From assembly GCF_003097235.1 (NCBI RefSeq), contig NZ_QEQQ01000007.1, positions 124,001 through 188,000 of the forward strand: DNA of 64,000 nt, given 5' to 3'. The notes under the pieces are model-generated. The model was not told the origin of the DNA. It saw only the letters and a list, made by a program, of their open reading frames with translations, and did not search any database. This document shows, piece after piece, positions 16,818 through 24,883 of this stretch. Numbering within the stretch: the first letter of the stretch is position 1; each line of letters starts with the position of its first letter. The DNA comes from Pseudomonas sp. CC120222-01a. Its GTDB lineage: Bacteria; Pseudomonadota; Gammaproteobacteria; Pseudomonadales; Pseudomonadaceae. The position numbers and the translations under genes are program-made.

Positions 16818-18053
16818 ATGAACAGCAACGAATCCGTGATTGGCCTGATCAAGCAGCGCAAGCCTCGCCATGTGTTGCCGCGCGAGCTCTACCTCGACCC
16901 TGAGGTCTATCGGCAGGACCTTGAGCACATCTGGCACAAGGACTGGGTGTTTGCCGGGCATACCTTCGAGATTCCAAAGGCTGGGCAGTATTTCACCCTG
17001 CAGATCGGCGATTACCCGGTGGCCGTCGTGCGTGGCAAGGATGGCGAGGTTCGCGCGTTCCACAACGCCTGCCGCCACCGCGGTGCCAAGGTGTGCGAGC
17101 ACGCCAGTGGCAAGGTCGCCAAGCTGGTATGCCCGTACCACAAGTGGACGTTCGAGCTCGATGGCAACCTGATCTATGCCGGCAACATGGGCGCCGAGTT
17201 CGATAAATCGAACTACGGCCTGAAACCCGTGCATATCGAAGTGGTGCACACCTACATCTATGTCTGCGTCGCGCAAAAGGCCCCGGACTTCTCCAGCTTC
17301 CGCGCCGCCGTCAGCCCGTTCATCGCGCCGCACTTCCTGGAAAACTGCAAGGTCGCCTTCGAGTCGAACCTGATCGAGAAGGGCAACTGGAAACTGGTCT
17401 TCGAGAACAACCGCGAGTGCTACCACTGTGACGGCACCCACCCGGAGTTGCTCAACTCCTTCGTCGAGAACCTTTCGGTTGCCGGCGTGGGCGGCGATGA
17501 CGACCCGGAACTGGTCGCGCACTGGGACCGCTGTGAAGCCGCCGGCATGCCCAGCCGGCTGAACATGGACCCGCTGGGGCGCTTCCGCATGACGCGCATT
17601 CCGCTGTCTGCCGGTGCGGTCAGCTACACCATGGACGGCAAGCCGGCCGTTGCCGGTCGGTTGGACAAGAGCGGTGAGCCAGACATCGGCGCATTGCTGT
17701 ACTTCAACTACCCCTCGACCTGGAACCACTTCTTGGGCGACCACGCATTGAGTTTCCGCGTGCTGCCAATCGGGCCCGGCGAGACGCTGGTGACCACCAA
17801 ATGGCTGGTGCCGGAGTCTGCCGTGGAAGGGGTCGATTATGATCTCGACCGCCTGACCAAGGTCTGGTTGGCCACCAACGACCAGGATCGTCGCCTGGTC
17901 GAAGGCACCCATGCCGGCGTTTCCTCGCCGAGCTACGAGCCTGGCCCGTTCTCCGAGAATGCCGAGAATGGTGTCTGCCAGTTCGATGACTGGTACTGCG
18001 AGACCATGCTCGAGCGCCTGGAAGGGCGGCCGCCGCTGAAGTCGGTAGGTTGA
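16818..18053 (+). CDS. Rieske non-haem iron oxygenase alpha subunit, GbcA/stachydrine-demethylase-like
   Basis: A 411-aa protein. The N-terminal Rieske [2Fe-2S] domain has CRHRG and, 17 residues on, CPYHKW. The catalytic domain has the iron ligands in ENNRECYHCDGTHPE and a distal Asp in QFDDWYCE. The opening YLDPEVYRQDLEHIWHKDWV is typical of glycine betaine monooxygenase GbcA and related N-demethylases. It likely removes a methyl group from a quaternary or methylated amine using O2 and electrons from a reductase. No ferredoxin reductase (GbcB-like) gene is adjacent, so the partner must be encoded elsewhere. ATG 16818 follows GGAGG. Confidence 0.88.
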   Translation: MNSNESVIGLIKQRKPRHVLPRELYLDPEVYRQDLEHIWHKDWVFAGHTFEIPKAGQYFTLQIGDYPVAVVRGKDGEVRAFHNACRHRGAKVCEHASGKVAKLVCPYHKWTFELDGNLIYAGNMGAEFDKSNYGLKPVHIEVVHTYIYVCVAQKAPDFSSFRAAVSPFIAPHFLENCKVAFESNLIEKGNWKLVFENNRECYHCDGTHPELLNSFVENLSVAGVGGDDDPELVAHWDRCEAAGMPSRLNMDPLGRFRMTRIPLSAGAVSYTMDGKPAVAGRLDKSGEPDIGALLYFNYPSTWNHFLGDHALSFRVLPIGPGETLVTTKWLVPESAVEGVDYDLDRLTKVWLATNDQDRRLVEGTHAGVSSPSYEPGPFSENAENGVCQFDDWYCETMLERLEGRPPLKSVG

Positions 18054-18126
18054 TTGGGCCAAGACAGGGCGTCACATGCCTGTCATGCGCGGCTGATAGT
18101 GTGCCGGTCCCCTTTCGTGGCACAAG

Positions 18127-19107
18127 GTGTGCGACACGGTGTATCCCGGCACGATCCGCAAGCAGTTCATGCTCCGCTCCAGCGACATGCGCAGCGATGA
18201 GTTCGCTGCCTTGTTCACCCAGCTTTACGGCAACCTGTATGCCGACATGCCGCCGCTGGGCGAGGGCATTGCCATCGGTGGCGTCTATGGCCGCTTTGAC
18301 GGCATGAGTGTGCGGCGCATGCACTACCAGGGCGATTTCACCATCGTCCTGCCGACGCCGCAGGACGAAATCACCTTTGTGCTGCCCACGGCGGGCAAGA
18401 TCATCTTCGACCACCGCGGCGAGTCGATCGGCGGTGCCCAGGTCGGCCTGGCAGTGGACAAGCTCGACATCCGTTCGGTGCGCATCACCGAGGGCCACGC
18501 CCAGTGCGGTATGTCGATCCGCCGTGGCGCGTTCGCCGAGCGGCTTTCGACCCTGCTCGAACAACCCTTGCCCGCGCCGATTCGCTTTGCGCCGCAGGTC
18601 GACCTGGGCAACCCGGCGTTTCAGGGGATCCGGGCCTTGCTCGAACTGGCAACCGGGACCGAGTTCGACCAGCTGATCAACACCGGCCTGCTGATGCCTG
18701 TACGCTTGCAGGAGATGCTGGTCGACGCGCTCCTCGAAACCTGGCCGCACAACTACAGCGAGGCATTGCGCAAGCCTGCACCGGCGATTGCACCGCGGCA
18801 CGTGAAGCTGGCCATGGCCTATTTGCGCGAGCATCCGGCCAGGCAGGTCAGTGGCAGCGAGCTGGCGGGGTTGGCCAATGTCAGCCTGCGGGCGTTGCAG
18901 GATGGCTTCCGGCGTTTTGCCGGGACATCGATCGTTGGCTATCAGCGGCAGGTGCGGCTGGAGCAGGCACGAGAAGTGCTGGCGCGCGGGGAGGGCGGGT
19001 CGGTGGCGGAGGTTGCCTTGCGCCATGGTTTCAGCAATGCCGGGCGGTTTGCCCAGTACTTCCAGCAAGCCTTTGGTGTCAGCCCGGCTTTGATTCGGCG
19101 CCGTTAG
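18127..19107 (+). CDS. AraC-family transcriptional regulator
   Basis: A 326-aa protein with an N-terminal AraC-binding-like domain (residues about 10-190) and a C-terminal double helix-turn-helix (about 220-325: LAGLANVSLRALQDGFRRFAG, ALRHGFSNAGRFAQYFQQAFG). The layout matches regulators of oxygenase and aromatic pathways such as XylS/AntR relatives. The start is taken as GTG 18127; ATG 18169 is possible. It lies 73 nt after the Rieske gene on the same strand and may take part in its control. Confidence 0.85.
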   Translation: MCDTVYPGTIRKQFMLRSSDMRSDEFAALFTQLYGNLYADMPPLGEGIAIGGVYGRFDGMSVRRMHYQGDFTIVLPTPQDEITFVLPTAGKIIFDHRGESIGGAQVGLAVDKLDIRSVRITEGHAQCGMSIRRGAFAERLSTLLEQPLPAPIRFAPQVDLGNPAFQGIRALLELATGTEFDQLINTGLLMPVRLQEMLVDALLETWPHNYSEALRKPAPAIAPRHVKLAMAYLREHPARQVSGSELAGLANVSLRALQDGFRRFAGTSIVGYQRQVRLEQAREVLARGEGGSVAEVALRHGFSNAGRFAQYFQQAFGVSPALIRRR

Positions 19108-19109
19108 TC

Positions 19110-19132
19110 GGGGGCCACAAAGTGGCCCCCTT
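19110..19132. terminator. bidirectional terminator
   Basis: GGGGGCCAC-AAA-GTGGCCCCCTT between the convergent AraC and autotransporter genes: a 9-bp perfect stem with a short T-run. Confidence 0.75.
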
Positions 19133-19138
19133 CAGGCA

Positions 19139-21052
19139 TCAGAAGGCATAGCTGGCCTTGAGGCTGCCACTGACGCCATGGCTGTCCCCGCCCCCCATGG
19201 CTGCCACCTCGGCCCCCACACTCAGCGCCCCGAGGTTGGCCATCAGGTTCACGCCACCCACGAACTGGTCACGATTATCAAAGGCCGCCCGCTGCTCGAT
19301 ATCCAGCCCCAGCAGATGGCCTTCGCTGTCGACCTCATGATCGCCCAGCACATGCTCGTAACCCACCTCGACCCCCGGCACCAGCTGCCAGCTGCCCACG
19401 GCGACCGGCGCCAAGGAGGCCTTGAGGTTGGCCACGGCAGCGCGACGGGTTTCTTTCAGGTCATCCACCTGCAGGGCCAGCTCGCTGCCTTTCTCGGTGA
19501 AGCCATTCATGTCAACGCGGCTGACCCGCAGCCCCAGGCTCGGCTCCAGCACCAGGGCGCCGGTGGGCAGGCGATAGCCCAACGCCAGGCTGCCGCCGGC
19601 CAGGGTGCCGTGGCTGTCGCCCTTGGCCGTGCCCAGGCCGCCGCCGAGTTCGCGCTTGCTCGAATAGTCGAGCCAGCCGGCGCTGGCATCGGCGTCGATG
19701 AACAGGCCTTGTTCCAGGCCATTCGGTGCGAAGCGCGCCCCCAGGCTGAGGAAGGTCAGGTCGGTGTCCGCCTCGCCACCGGCGCCCCCGACATTGCCAT
19801 TGCTGTAGCCGAAACCGGCATGGGCGCTGAGCTGTTCGGAGAAGCGCTGGGTCATGCCGACCATCAGGCCCTGGCTGTGCTCGTTGCTGCTGGCCGCGTG
19901 GGATGAGCCATCGGTGCCCAGGTAGCCGGCCAGCGCGGTGCTCCACAGGCGCGACTGGCCGACCTTGAGGTCGGTGCCATCGGCAAAGGGTGCGGCCGCT
20001 CGGTCGATCATCGCCCCCTGGCGCAGCAGGAAGCTGGCGGCGTCGGCATGTACCTGGCCACCCACGGTCGACTCAACGCCACCCAGCGTGCCGGCGTCGA
20101 TGGCCGACTGCAGGTAGTAGTTGTAGGCGGTGTAGTTGCCCGAAAGCGCGGTGTCTTGCAGTTGGCCTAGCAGCTGTGCACCCGCCGCGGCGTTGCCCAG
20201 CAGGCCGGCTTCGCCGGGCAGCGTGCCGTAGCGCACCATCTTGCCGCGCAGCACGTAGAGGGTTTCCTGTGACAGCCCCAGGCCCTGTTTCAGGTAGTTG
20301 TCCATGGTCCCGTATTCGGCGGTGACCTCATCCAGGCCAGCCTGCAGGTAGCTGGCTTCGACCCCGAGCAGCGGCGCGTAGATCGCGGCCATGCTCGCCG
20401 GCATGGCGGCCAGTGTCGCGGCCACGCGGGCAGCGGTGTAGTCGTTGGTGGCCAGGTAGTTGCTCATGATGGTCGCGTCGTCGACCCCAGCGATGCTCAG
20501 CAGCACGGCGGCGGTCCAGCCAGTGCGGTCCTTGCCGGCGGTGCAGTGGAACAGCGCGGCACCGTCGGCGCTGGCCAGTTCGTTGAACAGCACGCTGAAC
20601 TGCCCGCGCATGCCGGCATCGCTGACGAAGGCGCGGTTGGTTTCCTGCATCATCGCCCGCGCTTGCTCGGCGCTGGTGAACGAGATGCTGGTGATGTTCG
20701 AGCCCGAGGTAGTGCTGCCGATGATGTCGATGTTGGTGTAGCTGGCGCCGGCCGGCAGGGTGTCGGGCGTGCTGGCGATTTCGCTGGCGGTACGCAGGTC
20801 GTAGACATCGCTGATGCCCAGGCCGTTGAGGATGGCGAGGTCGGCCGCCGTCGGGGTCAGGGCGTTGGAGCGGTAGAACACGCCAGCGCGCATCACGCCA
20901 TCATGGCTGGTGGTGTAGGCGCTGGTGGTGCCGGCGATGTCGCGGAAGTTGTCCATGCCGGCCAGGCGCGGGGTGTCGAGTGCGTCGGCGGCATTGGCGG
21001 CGGAAATGGCCAGAGCAAGCAGGGACACGGAGCAGAACAGACGTTGCAACAC
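19139..21052 (-). CDS. tyrosine-phosphatase domain fused to an autotransporter barrel
   Basis: A 637-aa secreted protein. A signal peptide (residues 1-21, SLLALAISAANA) is followed by a DSP/tyrosine phosphatase domain (about 25-260) of the PtpB/LipA type, with MDNFRDIAG and the P-loop HCTAGKDRTGW (Cys170, Arg176 of C-x5-R). A linker of about 100 residues precedes an autotransporter beta-barrel (about 370-637) ending in LKASYAF with C-terminal Phe. The passenger should be displayed on or released from the cell surface. The C-x5-R loop is complete, so activity is plausible. No RBS anomaly. It is a stand-alone gene between the AraC regulator and a hydrolase. Confidence 0.87.
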   Translation of the reverse strand: MLQRLFCSVSLLALAISAANAADALDTPRLAGMDNFRDIAGTTSAYTTSHDGVMRAGVFYRSNALTPTAADLAILNGLGISDVYDLRTASEIASTPDTLPAGASYTNIDIIGSTTSGSNITSISFTSAEQARAMMQETNRAFVSDAGMRGQFSVLFNELASADGAALFHCTAGKDRTGWTAAVLLSIAGVDDATIMSNYLATNDYTAARVAATLAAMPASMAAIYAPLLGVEASYLQAGLDEVTAEYGTMDNYLKQGLGLSQETLYVLRGKMVRYGTLPGEAGLLGNAAAGAQLLGQLQDTALSGNYTAYNYYLQSAIDAGTLGGVESTVGGQVHADAASFLLRQGAMIDRAAAPFADGTDLKVGQSRLWSTALAGYLGTDGSSHAASSNEHSQGLMVGMTQRFSEQLSAHAGFGYSNGNVGGAGGEADTDLTFLSLGARFAPNGLEQGLFIDADASAGWLDYSSKRELGGGLGTAKGDSHGTLAGGSLALGYRLPTGALVLEPSLGLRVSRVDMNGFTEKGSELALQVDDLKETRRAAVANLKASLAPVAVGSWQLVPGVEVGYEHVLGDHEVDSEGHLLGLDIEQRAAFDNRDQFVGGVNLMANLGALSVGAEVAAMGGGDSHGVSGSLKASYAF

Positions 21053-21188
21053 GGAAGTAGCCTCGATCAGGTGCGTTGGGCTGGCTACTGTCCGTGGGCA
21101 AGATGAAACTGAATGTTACAAGTTGCCGCGCAGCGCAAATGGCTGCGCGTTCTGTCTGCTGCGTGCGTTTTTCGTCTCTGTGGGCCGG

Positions 21189-22235
21189 TCAGAGGTGATC
21201 GGCATCCACCACTGCCTTGGCGAATGCCTGTGGGGCCTCTTGTGGCAGGTTGTGGCCAACACCGCCAGTGATCAGTCGGTACTCGTACTTGCCGGTGAAG
21301 CGCTGTGCATAGGCCTCGGCCGGCGGGTGCGGCGCGCCATTGGCGTCACCTTCGAGGGTGATGGTTGGCACACCGATGCTGGGCAGTTTGGCCAGCCTGG
21401 CTTCCAGTGGGTCGTACTGGGTTTCGCCCTGGGCCAGGCCCAGGCGCCAGCGGTAGTTGTGCACGGTGATGGCGACCTGGTCCGGGTTGTCCAGCGCCTT
21501 GGCGCTGCGATCGAAGGTGGCGCTGTCGAAGCCCCACTTGGGTGAGGCGGTCTGCCAGATCAACTTGGCGAAATCGTGGCGGTTCTTCTCGTAGCCGGCT
21601 TGGCCACGTTCGGTAGCGAAGTAGTACTGGTACCACCACTGCAACTCAGCGCTCGGCGGCAACGGTGCCTTGGCAGCTTCCTGGCTGCTGATCAGGTAGC
21701 CGCTGACCGAGACCAGTGCCTTGATCCGCTCGGGCCACAGCGCCGCCACGATATCGGCGGTGCGCGCGCCCCAGTCGAAGCCGGCCAGTACCGCGTGCTT
21801 GACCTGCAGTGCATCCATGAAGGCGATCACGTCGCTGGCCAGTGCCGAAGGTTGGCCGTTGCGTGGCGTATCAGGCGAAAGGAAGCGGGTTTCGCCATAG
21901 CCGCGCAAGTAGGGCACCAGTACCCGATAGCCCTTGGCGGCGAGGGCGGGGGCGACGTCCTGGAAGCTGTGGATGTCGTAGGGCCAGCCGTGCAGCAGGA
22001 TCACCACCGGCCCGTCGGCCGGGCCTTGCTCGACGTAGGCGACGTCGAGGACGCCAGCCTTGATGTGTTTCAGCGGGCCGAACGTGTCGCTCGCCTCGGC
22101 GGCAGGCTGCGCCTGCGCCGCCTGGGTAGTGGTGGCTGCCGTGACGGCCAGTGGCAGCAGGGCACAGGCAAACAGGATGGAACGGCTGAAGCGACGGGGT
22201 GCGGTCGATGCGACGGGTAGTTGGCGAGCTTGCAT
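21189..22235 (-). CDS. exported alpha/beta hydrolase, epoxide-hydrolase-like
   Basis: A 348-aa protein with an N-terminal export signal (RRFSRSILFACALLPLAVTAATTTQA) and an alpha/beta hydrolase domain. The oxyanion motif HGWPYD is near residue 85. The nucleophile elbow GFDWGAR carries Asp rather than Ser, as in epoxide hydrolases and haloalkane dehalogenases. GGVGHNLPQEAP holds the catalytic His. The likely reaction is ring opening of an epoxide or halide hydrolysis in the periplasm. ATG 22235 is chosen because AAGGAG lies 7 nt upstream; the frame extends to 22286. Confidence 0.85.
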   Translation of the reverse strand: MQARQLPVASTAPRRFSRSILFACALLPLAVTAATTTQAAQAQPAAEASDTFGPLKHIKAGVLDVAYVEQGPADGPVVILLHGWPYDIHSFQDVAPALAAKGYRVLVPYLRGYGETRFLSPDTPRNGQPSALASDVIAFMDALQVKHAVLAGFDWGARTADIVAALWPERIKALVSVSGYLISSQEAAKAPLPPSAELQWWYQYYFATERGQAGYEKNRHDFAKLIWQTASPKWGFDSATFDRSAKALDNPDQVAITVHNYRWRLGLAQGETQYDPLEARLAKLPSIGVPTITLEGDANGAPHPPAEAYAQRFTGKYEYRLITGGVGHNLPQEAPQAFAKAVVDADHL

Positions 22236-22505
22236 GGGGCGTCTCCTTGGCTTGGCCATCGGCGCTGTGGGATGCAAGTCATTCAAGACGATCGCTGTAT
22301 CGAGGATGTGTCGATTGCAGCTGCGGTGAGCGTTCTTGTGTATCCGGTCTCAGTTTGTACACATTGAGATACAGGCGCGGCGCTCGATGCCGTGCGCCGA
22401 GCACCTCATCTGATCCGCTTTTTTTCTTCGAACCTGCATCTGTAACCGTATCAGCCTGAAGCCGACAATGCTCTTCATCCCTGCTATCACACTGAAGAGG
22501 TTTCG

Positions 22506-22589
22506 ATGGGCAAGCTCGCGCTGTTTCTGGGTGGCTTTCTGCTGTTGACCATTCTGATTGGCCTGTTGGGCACCATTCCGCCAAGCTGA
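22506..22589 (+). CDS. 27-residue single-helix membrane peptide
   Basis: GAAGAGG is followed 5 nt later by ATG. The product is MGKLALFLGG, then a continuous hydrophobic helix, then LLGTIPPS. The RBS, the helix and the position in an otherwise gene-free stretch argue for a real small membrane protein. Function unknown. The flanking gaps 22236-22505 and 22590-22792 show no other clear gene. Confidence 0.5.
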   Translation: MGKLALFLGGFLLLTILIGLLGTIPPS

Positions 22590-22792
22590 TGCTCCCCCCG
22601 CCCTCCGGCCCGTCTACCTCGCGAGATGGGCCAGATTGCTGCCAGATCCTGGCAGTCCTCCTCGGCCGTACCGCTGGACCAGTGGTAGGTGCAAGTCGTT
22701 CTCAAGTGTAAAGGCCTCGTGTAGTCTCCCGCTGCGTCATAATGGGTCGTACATAACGAACCCAGTCTTTTGCCTTGGGAGTCAGTACATAG

Positions 22793-22987
22793 ATGGAATG
22801 CAAGAAGGGCACTTCAGCCATGCTGGAGTGGCGTAGCCGTTATCTCAGCGAAGGCATCCTCGAAGAGGAGCAATACGATCAGGCGCTGCGCTGTGCCGAG
22901 TCACTGGAACAGACCGGGGTGATCAGCGCGCAGGAATGGATCGAGCTGGTCAAGGCGGCGAATATCGCGCTGCTGAGCGTACGATAA
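22793..22987 (+). CDS. conserved-looking hypothetical protein, 64 aa
   Basis: A small, soluble, mainly helical protein (MLEWRSRYLSEGILEEEQYDQALRC). No known domain is recognised. The start could be ATG 22793 or ATG 22820 (MLEWR), the latter preceded by AAGGG. It is a single gene upstream of the convergent LysR gene. Function unknown. Confidence 0.55.
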   Translation: MECKKGTSAMLEWRSRYLSEGILEEEQYDQALRCAESLEQTGVISAQEWIELVKAANIALLSVR

Positions 22988-23103
22988 GTCCTTCATTGCT
23001 CGGGGAAATCTGTCCACAAAAAACGTGGGTAGGTCTGTGGATAAAGTTCTGTAAGCCAGGCAAATGGCGGGCTCTGTTAAATTGAGCAGAATTTGAACAG
23101 CGC

Positions 23104-24024
23104 TCAGCACGCCCGTTCAGAGGCGGCTTCCCCGGCCTGGCGCAAGGCCAGCAGCAACTCACGCACCCGGGCCGGCAACTCGCCGGAGGGGTACACCGCA
23201 TGCATCTGTGGGTCCTGGCCGGTGCTTGAGGTCAGCCGGTAATCCGCGCACACCCGCACCAGGCGCCCAGCCTTCACCTGTGCCTCTGCCACCCAGTCGG
23301 CCAAGCGTGCGATACCTGCGCCGGCCAGGGTGCTGTGGTACACCGCGTCGCCCGAACCCAGGCGCAAGCGTGGGTGTGGGCGCAGGCTGGTGATCTGGCC
23401 ATCACGGCAGAAGTGCCAGGCTTTGAGGATGCGCGGCGCGGTATGCAGGATGAGGGCGTGCTTGTCCAGCTGCTCGGGCCGCTCGGGCATGCCAGCGCGG
23501 GCGACATAGGCAGGGCTGGCATACAAGTGGCGATGATAGCGCCACAGCGGATAACCAATCAGCTCACTCGACTGCGGAAAGGCACCGCGGACCACAAAAT
23601 CGAACTTGCCGTGCAACGGGTCGAGGGCCGCGTCGCTGTACTGCACGTCGAGGGTCACTTGCGGGTGGCGCTGGCTGAAGCTGGCCAGCACGTCAGGCAA
23701 GACATGCTCGCCGAGCAGTTGCGGCGCGGCAAAACGTACCCAGCCTTGCGCACTGCCGGTCAGCGCGGCCAGTTCATCGGCAGCGTCGCGTTGCACATCC
23801 AGCAAGCGTTCGGCGTGGGGTAGCAGCCGCTCACCGGCTTCGGTGAGGGACACGGCGTTGGCGTTGCGGTTCAGCAGCTTGCACCCGCTATTGTCTTCCA
23901 GGGTTTGCACCGCACGGGTCACCGCGCTGGGTGAACGGCCGAGAGCGCGTGCGGCGGCAACAAAGCTGCGCTTGTGCGCAACACTGACGAAGGCCTGGAT
24001 TTCGCGCAGCATGTCCAATGCCAT
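23104..24024 (-). CDS. LysR-family transcriptional regulator
   Basis: A 306-aa LTTR. The N-terminal winged helix-turn-helix (residues 1-60: IQAFVSVAHKRSFVAAARALG, SPSAVTRAVQTLED) is followed by a type 2 periplasmic-binding-like effector domain. The start at 24024 follows AGGAG with 6-nt spacing. It is divergent from the TauE/SafE gene at 24124 with a 99-bp shared promoter region, so it probably regulates that transporter. Confidence 0.9.
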   Translation of the reverse strand: MALDMLREIQAFVSVAHKRSFVAAARALGRSPSAVTRAVQTLEDNSGCKLLNRNANAVSLTEAGERLLPHAERLLDVQRDAADELAALTGSAQGWVRFAAPQLLGEHVLPDVLASFSQRHPQVTLDVQYSDAALDPLHGKFDFVVRGAFPQSSELIGYPLWRYHRHLYASPAYVARAGMPERPEQLDKHALILHTAPRILKAWHFCRDGQITSLRPHPRLRLGSGDAVYHSTLAGAGIARLADWVAEAQVKAGRLVRVCADYRLTSSTGQDPQMHAVYPSGELPARVRELLLALRQAGEAASERAC

Positions 24025-24123
24025 GGAGGGCTCCTGATTGCAGTTTTCGCAATATGGCATTTCAACACAAGCGCGCCGCTTTGATTAGCCTTGCAGTCTG
24101 TTTTCACTGCCTGGAACCGCGCC

Positions 24124-24882
24124 ATGATGGATATCGCCGTACTTTCCCTGTTCGCATTCGCCGCCGGCCTGATCGATGCTGCCGTCGGCGGCGGCGGGTT
24201 GATTCAGATCCCGGCGCTGTTCAATGTGCTGCCTACTGCGCAACCAGCAGCGTTGCTCGGCAGCAACAAGCTGGCCTCGGTGTGCGGCACGGCCTTTGCG
24301 GCGCGCTCGTTCATTCGCAAGGTGACCCTGGACTGGGGCCTGATCGTGCCGGCGGCGGTCAGTGCTTTCGTTATGTCGTTCGCCGGCGCAGCCACGGTCT
24401 CGCTGGTGCCACCTAGCGTGATGCGCCCGGCGGTGCTGGTGCTGATCGTGCTGATGGCGATCTACACCTTCTGCAAGAAAGACTTCGGCACCTTGCACAA
24501 GCCGGCCAAGATCGGCCGCCGGGAGCAGTGCCTGGCAGTGCTGATCGGGGGGGCGATCGGCTTCTATGACGGCTTGTTCGGCCCGGGCACCGGCAGCTTC
24601 CTGATCTTCCTGTTCATCCGTTTCTTTGCCCTCGACTTCCTGCATGCCTCGGCGTCGGCGAAGGTGGTCAACATCGCCACCAACCTGGCGGCCCTGGTGT
24701 TCTTCGTGCCGTCGGGCAATGTGCTTTACGCCATTGCCTTGCCGATGGCCGCGTGCAATATCCTCGGCGCATTGACCGGGACCTGGCTGGCGGTGCGCAA
24801 GGGCGCAGGCTTTGTGCGCGGCCTGTTCCTGATTCTGCTGTGCGTGTTGATCGCCAAGCTGTCCTGGGACCTGCTGACCTGA
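24124..24882 (+). CDS. TauE/SafE (TSUP) family permease
   Basis: A 252-aa membrane protein with about eight helices and the two TSUP repeat motifs, AAGLIDAAVGGGGLI near residue 15 and IGFYDGLFGPGTGSF near residue 150. Family members export sulfite, sulfoacetate or other organosulfur anions. ATG 24124 (MMDIAV) is preferred over the upstream frame. It is divergent from a LysR gene that probably controls it. The substrate is not readable here. Confidence 0.87.
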   Translation: MMDIAVLSLFAFAAGLIDAAVGGGGLIQIPALFNVLPTAQPAALLGSNKLASVCGTAFAARSFIRKVTLDWGLIVPAAVSAFVMSFAGAATVSLVPPSVMRPAVLVLIVLMAIYTFCKKDFGTLHKPAKIGRREQCLAVLIGGAIGFYDGLFGPGTGSFLIFLFIRFFALDFLHASASAKVVNIATNLAALVFFVPSGNVLYAIALPMAACNILGALTGTWLAVRKGAGFVRGLFLILLCVLIAKLSWDLLT

Positions 24883-24883
24883 T

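Noticed and set aside
16770..18062. 430-codon open frame opposite the Rieske oxygenase gene
   Set aside because: Antisense shadow: no domain, and the plus-strand oxygenase has all iron and Rieske ligands.
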